This document shows, piece by piece, positions 51,306 to 58,472 of a DNA stretch of 64,000 nt; positions within the stretch are counted from its first letter, which is position 1; every line of letters starts with the position of its first letter. The translations under genes and the position numbers were made by a program. The DNA lies in contig NZ_OEQK01000003.1 in the NCBI RefSeq assembly GCF_900240405.1, positions 396,809 through 460,808 on the forward strand, written 5' to 3'. The notes beneath the pieces are model-generated. The model was given only the letters and a program-made list of their open reading frames with translations, did not search any database and was not told the origin of the DNA. Source of the stretch: Salirhabdus sp. Marseille-P4669 (GTDB lineage: Bacteria; Bacillota; Bacilli; Bacillales; Alkalibacillaceae).

Positions 51306-51461
51306 AAGCTATTATCATGATAGCTTGATCCGTTATTTGAAAAATGGGCAGACTAATCCTATTTTGCAACAGTTGAAATATACAATTTCAAACTTTATAA
51401 AATAAGATTAGTTAATCATCGGCCACCCATCATCCTTTCTAACTTTTATAAAATAAGTATA
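51306..51461 (-). promoter_or_regulatory. vmlR promoter and antiterminator leader
   Basis: Extended -10 TG-C-TATACT (51456-51464) on the minus strand. Downstream is a ribosome-site-like AGAAAGGATG with a very short frame reading MMGGR, the antiterminator half AGGATTAGTC (51351-51360), and a nested hairpin AAGCTAT/ATAGCTT (51306-51326). Ribosome stalling by antibiotics on the leader is the expected trigger. Confidence 0.65.
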
Positions 51462-51487
51462 GCACACCTTAAATTTTCTAAGCAATA

Positions 51488-51865
51488 TCACTTTCCTTGT
51501 ATGACAACGAACGCCAACAAACCATACCCAATTCCAAGGCATAAAAGTAGTAATTCGATTTCCCTTCCTAATGCCCCATAGCTCATAAAAAAGCCAATCA
51601 GCAACATAGCGCCGACAATCAAACAATAAATCAAATAGAGGTTTTTCCTATTTTTCTTTGGTAAATTCCTAGCACCAATTATCGTTATAATTCCTGATAA
51701 AATAAGAAACACAAATATAATAAAAAACGGACCTCCTGAAAAGGAATGAAATAGAAAGGAAAACCCCATTCCAATCAACGATATAACACCAAAAACCAAG
51801 GCTCCTAGTAATGTTAACATTCCCACCAAGATACCTAACCATTTCGAAGCATTGTATTCTTTCAT
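51488..51865 (-). CDS. four-span membrane protein
   Basis: A 125-residue protein with four membrane spans (about residues 8-28, 40-62, 77-95 and 100-120) and a short basic loop ARNLPKKNRKN. It begins KEYNASKWLGILVGMLTLLG. Families of DUF4064-like Bacillus proteins look similar, but I cannot name it surely. GAGGTGG lies about 3 bases before the ATG. Upstream of the vmlR promoter on the same strand. Confidence 0.55.
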   Translation of the reverse strand: MKEYNASKWLGILVGMLTLLGALVFGVISLIGMGFSFLFHSFSGGPFFIIFVFLILSGIITIIGARNLPKKNRKNLYLIYCLIVGAMLLIGFFMSYGALGREIELLLLCLGIGYGLLAFVVIQGK

Positions 51866-52250
51866 CGTCCACCTCTTTTAAACAATTTAATTTAGGAAAT
51901 CTAAAAGCGTTCTTATATTCTATTTGATTTTGATCAATTGGATACTGGCATCTTTTCAAATCTTGTATTTGTGAAGTTGAATTTAGGATGTTGGTTATGA
52001 ACTACTGTATTTTTTGGGGATTAAAGTAAAATCGTACAGGGATTCCTCGCCAATGTTCACCCACATATCCTCTCTCCTTTGTTTTACGATAATATTCTAT
52101 TTGAAAAAAGTGTCATTTTTCCCATTTTGTACATTTTTTATTAAATGGTGCTCGAGAGTGGATGATTGATGTAGCATATCTTCTCTATTTTCTGTTCCCA
52201 TGAATCTTGCTTAACAACCTTTACTCCATCCAAACAATAATACATCCATA
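51866..52250. other. about 385-base gap without a gene
   Basis: AT-rich intergenic DNA. A short reverse-strand frame (MYYCLDG onward, 33 codons) lies near 52140-52250 but has no ribosome site. I see no other structure. Confidence 0.35.
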
Positions 52251-52290
52251 AAAAAGCCTCCTGAGACAATAAAATCTCAGGAGGGCTTTG
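52251..52290 (-). terminator. terminator after the CueP gene
   Basis: On the minus strand, AAAGCCCTCCTGAGA pairs with TCTCAGGAGGCTTT (one bulge) and is followed by a T run. Confidence 0.85.
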
Positions 52291-52313
52291 AATATGTTTC
52301 AATTAATCATTTA

Positions 52314-52853
52314 TTAAGCATTTTGCTCGTCTTTTAGTTGCATTGTCGTTATACAAGTATTATCTCCCTCAAATGTGGTTATTACTCGTTCTGCCACTTT
52401 TCCTTCGTGCGTTATTGTTGCATGGTAGGTTTTGTCACTAGGTAACCATAGGTCAAGAAAACCATTTGATAGGGATGTCATCTTTTCATCTACAATGACA
52501 TTGCCATCCTCATCTTCAATATAAACATCAAACTCCTGTTCCACCATTTCACCTTGACACCCGGTTAAACTATGCATTTCGCAAGGGTGGGTAGTAGTTA
52601 AAAAAGGTGCAATGGAGACAAAAAATTCATCTTCAGGTAAATCATATGCTGTTTGACGATCGCCTTCTGTCACAACTAACTGAGTAGAAGTTATGGAAGC
52701 ATTATCACTTGTAATGTTTCGCAAACTATAATCTTCTACTAATTCTTTAATATTAACCTCTTTGGCCTCGTCTTTCGTTGAATTATTTATAGTCCAAATT
52801 GCAACAACTGCAACTATGACGACACTAGCAAGTATAAGTATTTTATTTTTCAT
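52314..52853 (-). CDS. CueP family metal-binding protein
   Basis: A 179-residue protein with an N-terminal membrane anchor (KNKILILASVVIVAVVAIWT) and a CueP domain. Conserved text is LPEDEFFVSIAPFLTTTHPC near residue 76, HSLTGCQGEMVEQEFDVYIE near 96, and a last Cys in GDNTCITTMQL near 168. The three Cys residues match the copper-binding set of Salmonella CueP, where the protein holds periplasmic copper. Here it would act at the outer face of the membrane. GGGAG lies 8 bases before the ATG at 52853. No copper pump is adjacent. Confidence 0.85.
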   Translation of the reverse strand: MKNKILILASVVIVAVVAIWTINNSTKDEAKEVNIKELVEDYSLRNITSDNASITSTQLVVTEGDRQTAYDLPEDEFFVSIAPFLTTTHPCEMHSLTGCQGEMVEQEFDVYIEDEDGNVIVDEKMTSLSNGFLDLWLPSDKTYHATITHEGKVAERVITTFEGDNTCITTMQLKDEQNA

Positions 52854-52971
52854 GACTTCATCTCCCATCAGTCGTAAACTATTTCTAACACAATCGTATC
52901 ATATAATACTATAAACCTTCTCTATCTTTTGCCAGAATTAGATTATGAATCATAAAATTTTACTAGTTTTG

Positions 52972-53253
52972 TCAATTTTTCTTTTTATTTCGTCTTCCTC
53001 TCACATAAGTATAGACGATTGGTAATAGGAAAATTAAAAAAGTAATAATTCCGAGAATCCAGAAAACAATTGCATAAATAATGAGATGTTCTCCAGGTAC
53101 ATCATTGTTTATCGTGAATTTCAAGAAAGTAACATCGACTGTTGAATCCGCCACAAATTCTTTTATTTTCCATAGTTGATATCCTTTATCCAAAAGTGCT
53201 AGAGTGAATACAATTAGAGCTACACTTACTACACCCCGATTAAAGCCGCGCAT
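52972..53253 (-). CDS. two-span membrane protein of unknown function
   Basis: A 93-residue protein with two membrane spans (residues 7-24 and 56-82) and a basic C-terminus GRRNKKKN. The extracellular middle (FVADSTVDVTFLKFTINNDV) is polar. GGGAG precedes the ATG. It lies 24 bases from the SRPBCC gene on the same strand and is probably transcribed with it. No family recognised. Confidence 0.5.
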   Translation of the reverse strand: MRGFNRGVVSVALIVFTLALLDKGYQLWKIKEFVADSTVDVTFLKFTINNDVPGEHLIIYAIVFWILGIITFLIFLLPIVYTYVRGRRNKKKN

Positions 53254-53277
53254 CCGTGCTCTCCCTTCCGTATTGGC

Positions 53278-53715
53278 TTAATGAATTAAAGACCCTCTTA
53301 ATGTATGAACACCATTTTCTAAATACGCCTTCAAGCAAGTGATCATGTAAACCCAGCCTTCCTTTTGATCTAATAATTTTTGGATCAATTGTGGGTCATC
53401 GTCTCGAAACCCTGATTCTACCACTTCCAGCACCGTGATCCCTTCCTCTTCTTGTATTAATGAGAGGGATACTTCCGTTTGATTCTCGCCTTCTCCCCAT
53501 GTGTAAACAATTTTCTGATTCTCGATGATGCTTATAATAGGTATTGGGATATCCATGGTACTATACTCCTTGTATTGTAAGGTTATGGTTTTCCCTTGCT
53601 CCCAGCGATCCGAGCTACTTGAAAACCAAAAATGTAAAATTTTACTTGGATCTACGATAGCTTCAATTACGTTCTTGACCGGTGTGTGGATTTTCATTTT
53701 CGTTTTAATATCCAT
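53278..53715 (-). CDS. SRPBCC domain protein (AHSA1-like)
   Basis: A 145-residue START/Bet-v1-fold protein. It begins DIKTKMKIHTPVKNVIEAIV and contains KILHFWFSSSSDRWEQGKTI near residue 27 and IVYTWGEGENQTEVSLSLIQ near 70. It ends KEGWVYMITCLKAYLENGVH. These proteins bind hydrophobic ligands or assist chaperones; the specific role is unknown. A second SRPBCC protein is encoded at 62592. Confidence 0.78.
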   Translation of the reverse strand: MDIKTKMKIHTPVKNVIEAIVDPSKILHFWFSSSSDRWEQGKTITLQYKEYSTMDIPIPIISIIENQKIVYTWGEGENQTEVSLSLIQEEEGITVLEVVESGFRDDDPQLIQKLLDQKEGWVYMITCLKAYLENGVHTLRGSLIH

Positions 53716-53799
53716 GTCATATTTGTTCCCTCTTTATTTATATTATTTTAAATATGTTTCCCTTTAAAGACTTGGATTAAACACTTGGGTAAATGAAAA

Positions 53800-53844
53800 A
53801 CAAAAAGCAATCCCTTCCCCTTTTTCACGAGAAAAAATTGCTTT
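53800..53844 (-). terminator. terminator after the truncated SDR gene
   Basis: On the minus strand, AAAGCAAT (53837-53844) pairs with ATTGCTTT (53804-53811), with an inner TTTTTC/GAAAAA stem and a T run. Confidence 0.65.
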
Positions 53845-53877
53845 ATCAATACTAAATTAATTTCTATTAAGATTGAA

Positions 53878-54222
53878 TTATGCCACATTTATCATATGAC
53901 GCCAAATATCAATTGGGTGTTTTTTCGACGAAGTCACTCGCCTTAAGGTTGCTTTGTGAAAGATAAAGTCCACACGTCCGAAAATACGGACAGCTTCATT
54001 TATAATTTTTTGCAGTTCGGTATTATTATCAATAGTAGCCTTTATAAACTTTACCTCACCATTCTGTCTACTTAGCTCTTGTTGAAAAGCTAGCCCTTTT
54101 CCTTCATTTATATCGACGAGTAAAACCTTTGACCCTTTGTTTCTAAACAGCTGTGCAGTTGCAGCACCAATTCCGGATGCCCCGCCAATAATAACCGCAA
54201 CTTTTTCACTTAAATTATCCAT
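53878..54222 (-). pseudogene. truncated short-chain dehydrogenase/reductase
   Basis: A 114-residue N-terminal fragment of an SDR. The cofactor motif VAVIIGGASGIGAATAQLF (T-G-x3-G-x-G type) lies near residue 10 and the acidic VLLVDINEGKG follows. The sequence reaches the FGRVDFIFHKA region and WRHMINVA and then stops, before the catalytic Ser and Y-x3-K. It therefore cannot act as a normal SDR. The stop is followed 34 bases later by a good terminator, so the truncated transcript is self-contained. AAAGG precedes the ATG at 54222. Confidence 0.72.
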
Positions 54223-54447
54223 ATGCTTCAAACCTTTCTTTTTAAAAAGTTTTCTATGGAAATAAATCTCATGTAGACGCTTACAGTATTAGTATACATC
54301 GTTGGTACTTGTCACTAACGTCCAAATTTCAACAGTTTTGTGAAGAAATGAACTTAATAACAAAAAGAACAAACTGTGCAAAGCTTTGAAATACTATACC
54401 TCTACCTTACACAGTTAAAATTTATTACATTTTCCTTTTATTTATCA

Positions 54448-54933
54448 TTTTTTGGATCCGTGAGATCCATGTTACTTTTTTCCGCGAGATTTATCTCCTT
54501 TGGATCCGTGAGATTTATCTCCCTTGGAACCGTGAGATTTATCTCCTTTGGACCCGTGAGATTTATCTCCTTTGGAACCGTGAGATTTATCCCCTTTGGA
54601 ACCGTGAGACTTATCTCCTTTGGACCCGTGAGATTTATCTCCTTTGGAACCGTGAGATTTATCCCCTTTGGAGCCGTGAGATTTATCCCCTTTGGAGCCG
54701 TGAGATTTATCCCCTTTGGAGCCGTGAGATTTATCCCCTTTGGAACCGTGAGATTTATCCCCTTTGGAGCCGTGAGATTTATCCCCTTTGGAGCCGTGAG
54801 ATTTATCCCCTTTGGAGCCGTGAGATTTATCCCCTTTGGAACCGTGAGATTTATCTCCTTTGGACCCGTGAGATTTATCTCCTTTGGAGCCGTGAGATTT
54901 ATCCCCTTTGGAACCGTGAGATTTATCCCCCTT
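54448..54933 (-). repeat. tandem 24-bp repeat tract
   Basis: The 19 coding units of 24 bp encode SHGSKGDK, with only synonymous differences in several copies (for example TCC/TCT, GGG/GGA). Remnant units extend past the stop codon. Such tracts are prone to expansion and contraction by slippage. Confidence 0.9.
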
Positions 54934-55107
54934 TGAGCCATGGGACTTCTTACCCTTAGATTTTGGTCCTGGTCCTTTCTTTTTCTTCTTTCCTTCTACT
55001 ACTAATGATTGTTCTTTTTCTACTGGATTATGAAACATAAAAGAGGTGTCTAATTCGTTTTCTATACCAATCTCTTTTGCTCTACTAACTGTTAGTATTT
55101 TTGTCAT
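54472..55107 (-). CDS. cotG: CotG-like spore coat protein with 19 SHGSKGDK repeats
   Basis: A 211-residue protein. Residues 1-40 are a unique head (TKILTVSRAKEIGIENELDT), residues 41-54 a Lys-rich linker (KKKKKGPGPKSKGKK), then exactly 19 copies of SHGSKGDK and a final SRGKK. It is divergent from cotH, as in Bacillus subtilis, where CotG is a Lys/Ser-rich repeat protein phosphorylated by the CotH kinase. It is therefore a likely outer-coat scaffold and phosphate acceptor. AAGGAG lies 9 bases before the ATG. After the TAA stop the frame continues HGSHGSKK and TGA, showing that the repeat tract was once longer. Confidence 0.8.
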   Translation of the reverse strand: MTKILTVSRAKEIGIENELDTSFMFHNPVEKEQSLVVEGKKKKKGPGPKSKGKKSHGSKGDKSHGSKGDKSHGSKGDKSHGSKGDKSHGSKGDKSHGSKGDKSHGSKGDKSHGSKGDKSHGSKGDKSHGSKGDKSHGSKGDKSHGSKGDKSHGSKGDKSHGSKGDKSHGSKGDKSHGSKGDKSHGSKGDKSHGSKGDKSHGSKGDKSRGKK

Positions 55108-55225
55108 ACGTTCTCACTCCTTAGAAAAATATGAATTTCTATATTTAAAATACGCATCTGTGAAGGAATGGTTTGTATAAATGACATGGTTTTTATAAAT
55201 CACTCACAAATGTTGCAATATTTTA

Positions 55226-55234
55226 CATACAGTA
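55226..55234 (+). promoter_or_regulatory. probable sigma-K -10 element of cotH
   Basis: CATACAGTA matches the sigma-K -10 pattern CATANNNTA. An AC-containing -35 region (CACA, 55205-55208) lies about 18 bases upstream. This fits mother-cell, late-sporulation expression. Confidence 0.65.
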
Positions 55235-55264
55235 CATTAGTTAATTTACGAGAGGAGTAAAATG

Positions 55265-56356
55265 ATGGAGTCGATTCAAGAAGTTATACAATATGAAATA
55301 ATCGCAAACCCTAAAAAGTTAAAAAAATTACGTAATGATCCTTGGTCAGATACCCCTGTTCCAGGAAAGCTTCAATTGTTAAATCAAATCTATGACATGG
55401 ATCTATTGTATAGGGGACATCATATTCGAAAATTACCGAAAAAGTCTTATGATATAACGTTCCCAAATTTCCAATTATTTCAAAATCAAAGAAGAATACA
55501 TTTAAATGCAGAATATAAAGACCCTTCGCGAATTCGAAATAAATTATCTTTTGACTTTTTTAATGACATAGGGGTTATCGCCCCAAAATCTAAACATGTA
55601 CAACTACGATTAAACAAGAGGTTAGAGGGTGTCTATTTACAAATCGAATCTTTTGATGGTCTATTTTTGAAGAATCGTGGACTTGCGGATGGTGACATCT
55701 ATTATGCAACCAATGATGATGCTAACTTTTCCCTTATCACCCCTGAAGGAAATACGAAAAAAAACCTTCTTGATGGATATACCAAGCATTATAGCAAAAG
55801 TCATAGTCCTACTAATGAACCTTTGGAAAACCTTATCTTCCTTATTAACACTTTGCCAAAAGCCGAATTTAAAAAAGAAATAGCTCTTGTGCTTAATATC
55901 CCTAAATATATGCTTTGGTTGGCAGGGGTTGTTTGCACACAAAACTTTGATGGATTTATTCATAATTACGCTTTATATCGAAATGACGATACTGGTCTTT
56001 TTGATATAACACCTTGGGATTATGATGGGACCTGGGGAAGAAATTTGAATGGAAAAGAATTAGATCATGATTATGTACCAATCACAGGATATAATACCTT
56101 ATCTGCACGACTTTTATCTGTCCCTCAATTTCGTAAACAATATCATTCAACGCTATCTGATCTGTTAGAACATTATTTTACTGTTACGTATTTAGAAGGA
56201 TATATTAGGGAGCTGTTGCAAACAATTAGACCATATGTGTTACAGGACCCCTACCAAAAGTCTATAGATGCTTTTGATAGGGAGTTTGATTATATTCTGG
56301 AATTTATAAAAAAGAGAAATGACTATTTAAAAGCAAACATGAATTTACTGTTATAA
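55265..56356 (+). CDS. cotH: CotH-family spore coat protein kinase
   Basis: A 363-residue kinase of the CotH family. Text includes SYDITFPNFQLFQNQRRIHL near residue 60 and RRIHLNAEYKDPSRIRNKLS, where CotH kinases have nucleotide-binding basic residues. GVYLQIESFDGLFLKNRGLA follows, then TQNFDGFIHNYALYRNDDTG near 225 and DITPWDYDGTWGRN near 250, which carry the conserved D-x-D-type metal ligands. In Bacillus subtilis CotH phosphorylates CotB and CotG and directs outer-coat assembly. I start at the second ATG (55265), 7 bases after GGAG. A terminator follows at 56356-56385. Confidence 0.9.
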   Translation: MESIQEVIQYEIIANPKKLKKLRNDPWSDTPVPGKLQLLNQIYDMDLLYRGHHIRKLPKKSYDITFPNFQLFQNQRRIHLNAEYKDPSRIRNKLSFDFFNDIGVIAPKSKHVQLRLNKRLEGVYLQIESFDGLFLKNRGLADGDIYYATNDDANFSLITPEGNTKKNLLDGYTKHYSKSHSPTNEPLENLIFLINTLPKAEFKKEIALVLNIPKYMLWLAGVVCTQNFDGFIHNYALYRNDDTGLFDITPWDYDGTWGRNLNGKELDHDYVPITGYNTLSARLLSVPQFRKQYHSTLSDLLEHYFTVTYLEGYIRELLQTIRPYVLQDPYQKSIDAFDREFDYILEFIKKRNDYLKANMNLLL

Positions 56357-56385
56357 ACCCTCCGTCTAATGAGGGTTTTTTTTTG
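56356..56385 (+). terminator. terminator after cotH
   Basis: AACCCTC (56356-56362) pairs with GAGGGTT (56371-56377), followed by nine T. Confidence 0.85.
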
Positions 56386-56526
56386 GTCACCTTTCATATG
56401 GCTAAGAGTCTACTAGACATTTGTGTAAAATTAAGGAAAGAGGCGATGTAACTAGTACCCTATTAGTATATGACACATATACATACAGTGAATTTACACA
56501 AAAAATAATAGTGGAGGTTATGGTAA

Positions 56527-57021
56527 ATGAGTGAGCAAATGAGAACTTATTTAGAATCTCTTCGGGATAAAGTAGTTCGTTTTGATAGAGGAGGTCCCGA
56601 ATCAAGAGTTGGTAGGCTACTAGATGTGTATACAGATTATTTAGTGTTGTTAACAGAAGAAGATGGGGTAGTGTATTACAAAACCCATCATATTAAAAGT
56701 ATTACAGAAGAAGTAAAAAATGGGATTGAGTTTGATTTGGAAGCATCTGAGGATTTCAAATATGAGACAGGTGAAAATTTCATTGATTTACTAAGAAAAA
56801 TGAAGCATAAGTGGATCACAATTAATAGAGGTGGTCCTGAAAAGCTGGAGGGTGTCATCGATGAGATTACAGAGGATTATGTAACGGTTGTATTGTATAC
56901 CGAAGTCATTCGACTATCTACTTTCCATATTAGAAACTTCAGTTATGGATTAAAACCAGAGCCACCTGTTCCTTTAGAGGAAATGGAGGTACAAAGAGGC
57001 AATTTAAGAACTGAAAATTAA
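56527..57021 (+). CDS. cotB: CotB-like spore coat protein
   Basis: A 164-residue protein made of two copies of the CotB repeat domain: VRFDRGGPESRVGRLLDVYT near residue 17 with DGVVYYKTHHIKSITEEVKN near 45, and ITINRGGPEKLEGVIDEITE near 98. These match the R-G-G-P-E and H-H-I-K-S-I blocks of Bacillus subtilis CotB. The Ser/Lys/Arg-rich C-terminal tail of Bacillus subtilis CotB is missing. It is a likely CotH partner in the coat. GGAGG lies 9 bases before the ATG. Its own sigma-K site is not clear. Confidence 0.85.
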   Translation: MSEQMRTYLESLRDKVVRFDRGGPESRVGRLLDVYTDYLVLLTEEDGVVYYKTHHIKSITEEVKNGIEFDLEASEDFKYETGENFIDLLRKMKHKWITINRGGPEKLEGVIDEITEDYVTVVLYTEVIRLSTFHIRNFSYGLKPEPPVPLEEMEVQRGNLRTEN

Positions 57022-57079
57022 TATAAAAGTCGCTTCGTTATAGGAGCGGCTTTCTTCAAAACAGGAAGGAGGAGATCAG

Positions 57080-58030
57080 ATGACATCTCACAATAACTTA
57101 AATGACCTTGTCGGTTATACCGTGCGGGTTCAATTAAGTGGAGATGAATACGTCTATGGAAAACTACTAGACTTAAAATGGGACCATCTCATTGTGCTAG
57201 GAGAAAATGAAGAAATTGACTATTTCAGCTTGCGACACTTAGTAGAGATCAAGAAAAACTCCAAAGAAATTGCTATGGATATGCCAACTTATAACTATTT
57301 AAATAGAGACACTTTTAGTAATTTACTACAAGATTTAGAAAACACATGGGTTTGTATAAAACATACTGAAGGTGGATTTATTGAGGGGGTAGTTAGTGAG
57401 GCGAATATGAATTATCTAATTTTCATAGATGAAGAGGAAATCAAATATGTACCAATCGAAAAAATTGTCAAAATTCAATTAAGACCATTGGAAAATGAGG
57501 AGGAAGAGATTCAAGAAGAGATAGAAGAAGAAAACGAGGAAAACGAGGAAAACGAAAATGAAACAGCTCAAGAATCTAATAATGAGGCAATCCCCTATAC
57601 AGTTGAAGAAAATCAATCAGAAGTGAACTCCAACAGCAAAGATACTGAATCAAAGCCAATAGAATCGAGTGAAGAGGTAAAAAAGACTGAAGCGGAAAAT
57701 TCAGAGAAAAAAGCTGTTGAACAGGTTGAAGATAAAACCATTTCCAACCACCTTATAGAACAAGAAGAAAAGAATAGAGATAAGCCAGTCCAAGAGAAAA
57801 CCACTGACAAACATCAAAATAATGAAACAAATAAAGAAAAGGAGCAAATACCAAAATCCCCAAAAACAAAAGTAAAGGTAAGTGAAATCAAGCCAATGAA
57901 GAAAACGAATTCACCTATAAAAAGAAAGGAAGTCCCAAACCCAGAAAAAAGATACAAAAAGAATAACATTACGGAAGATTTCTATTTACGAAATTGGAAA
58001 AAAGTGAAATCAAAAAAAAAAAAGAAATGA
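57080..58030 (+). CDS. CotB-like coat protein with acidic then basic tail
   Basis: A 316-residue protein. Residues 1-140 hold two diverged CotB-type modules (VRVQLSGDEYVYGKLLDLKW near 14; VCIKHTEGGFIEGVVSEANM near 91). A long low-complexity tail follows, strongly acidic at first (EEEEIQEEIEEENEENEENE) and Lys-rich at the end (KRKEVPNPEKRYKKNN). The tail carries many Ser and Thr residues that could be CotH substrates. The gene ends in a run of 12 A (58012-58023) and a stop that overlaps the next start. GGAGGAG lies 5 bases before the ATG. Confidence 0.75.
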   Translation: MTSHNNLNDLVGYTVRVQLSGDEYVYGKLLDLKWDHLIVLGENEEIDYFSLRHLVEIKKNSKEIAMDMPTYNYLNRDTFSNLLQDLENTWVCIKHTEGGFIEGVVSEANMNYLIFIDEEEIKYVPIEKIVKIQLRPLENEEEEIQEEIEEENEENEENENETAQESNNEAIPYTVEENQSEVNSNSKDTESKPIESSEEVKKTEAENSEKKAVEQVEDKTISNHLIEQEEKNRDKPVQEKTTDKHQNNETNKEKEQIPKSPKTKVKVSEIKPMKKTNSPIKRKEVPNPEKRYKKNNITEDFYLRNWKKVKSKKKKK

Positions 58031-58293
58031 GATTCGATTACCCAAAAAATAAAAATTCAATTAAGAACCACTTTGCCCTTGATCTATCAATTAATTCACC
58101 CTATGTTGCATCTACTAAAAACAAAAAGGTCAAGGGCAAACATTACTTTGGTGTTTACTCATATTCAAACTTAGCATTTAAAAATAGAAAACGGAGCCGT
58201 TCCTTCCATAACAAGGTCCCTTCACAGTTTATTCAATCTATTAATAGCTGTAAAATTCACGAAACTCTCCACCAGCATATGAAAGAAAAATAA
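58027..58293 (+). CDS. small basic coat-cluster protein (88 residues)
   Basis: Starts ATG 58027, overlapping the TGA of the preceding CotB-like gene (ATGA). The product is basic, rich in Lys, Ser, Asn and aromatic residues (GKHYFGVYSYSNLAFKNRKR), with two Cys-free halves and a C-terminal INSCKIHETLHQHMKEK. There is no ribosome site of its own, only the A-rich end of the previous gene, so it depends on coupling or on slippage at the A12 run. Family unknown; coat location is inferred from context. Confidence 0.5.
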   Translation: MRFDYPKNKNSIKNHFALDLSINSPYVASTKNKKVKGKHYFGVYSYSNLAFKNRKRSRSFHNKVPSQFIQSINSCKIHETLHQHMKEK

Positions 58294-58325
58294 ATTTCAA
58301 GATATTTTAGGAAGGAGGACTAAAA

Positions 58326-58472
58326 ATGGCTATGGCGTTCATTTTAGTAGCATTCGGGATTTTTTATTATCAATTGATTAAACCTGGCTATGCTACAATA
58401 CACGAGAAAAAAGTCATCCCAATCAAAATAAAAGATTCTACTATTAAGGGAGAGGCGAACATTAATGGATGA
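58326..58472 (+). CDS. 48-residue membrane protein
   Basis: Starts 58326 after AGGAGG (7 bases). One N-terminal membrane span AMAFILVAFGIFYYQLI, then a Lys-rich tail KIKDSTIKGEANING. It overlaps the start of the transporter gene by 8 bases, so the two are coupled. No family recognised. Confidence 0.6.
   Translation: MAMAFILVAFGIFYYQLIKPGYATIHEKKVIPIKIKDSTIKGEANING

Noticed and set aside
52140..52250. 33-codon reverse-strand frame beginning MYYCLDG
   Set aside because: No ribosome site and located next to a terminator.
54376..54941. Long plus-strand frame (54376-54936) and shifted minus-strand frame (54438-54941) over the CotG repeats
   Set aside because: Both exist only because a 24-bp repeat without stops in one frame often lacks them in others; neither has a ribosome site.
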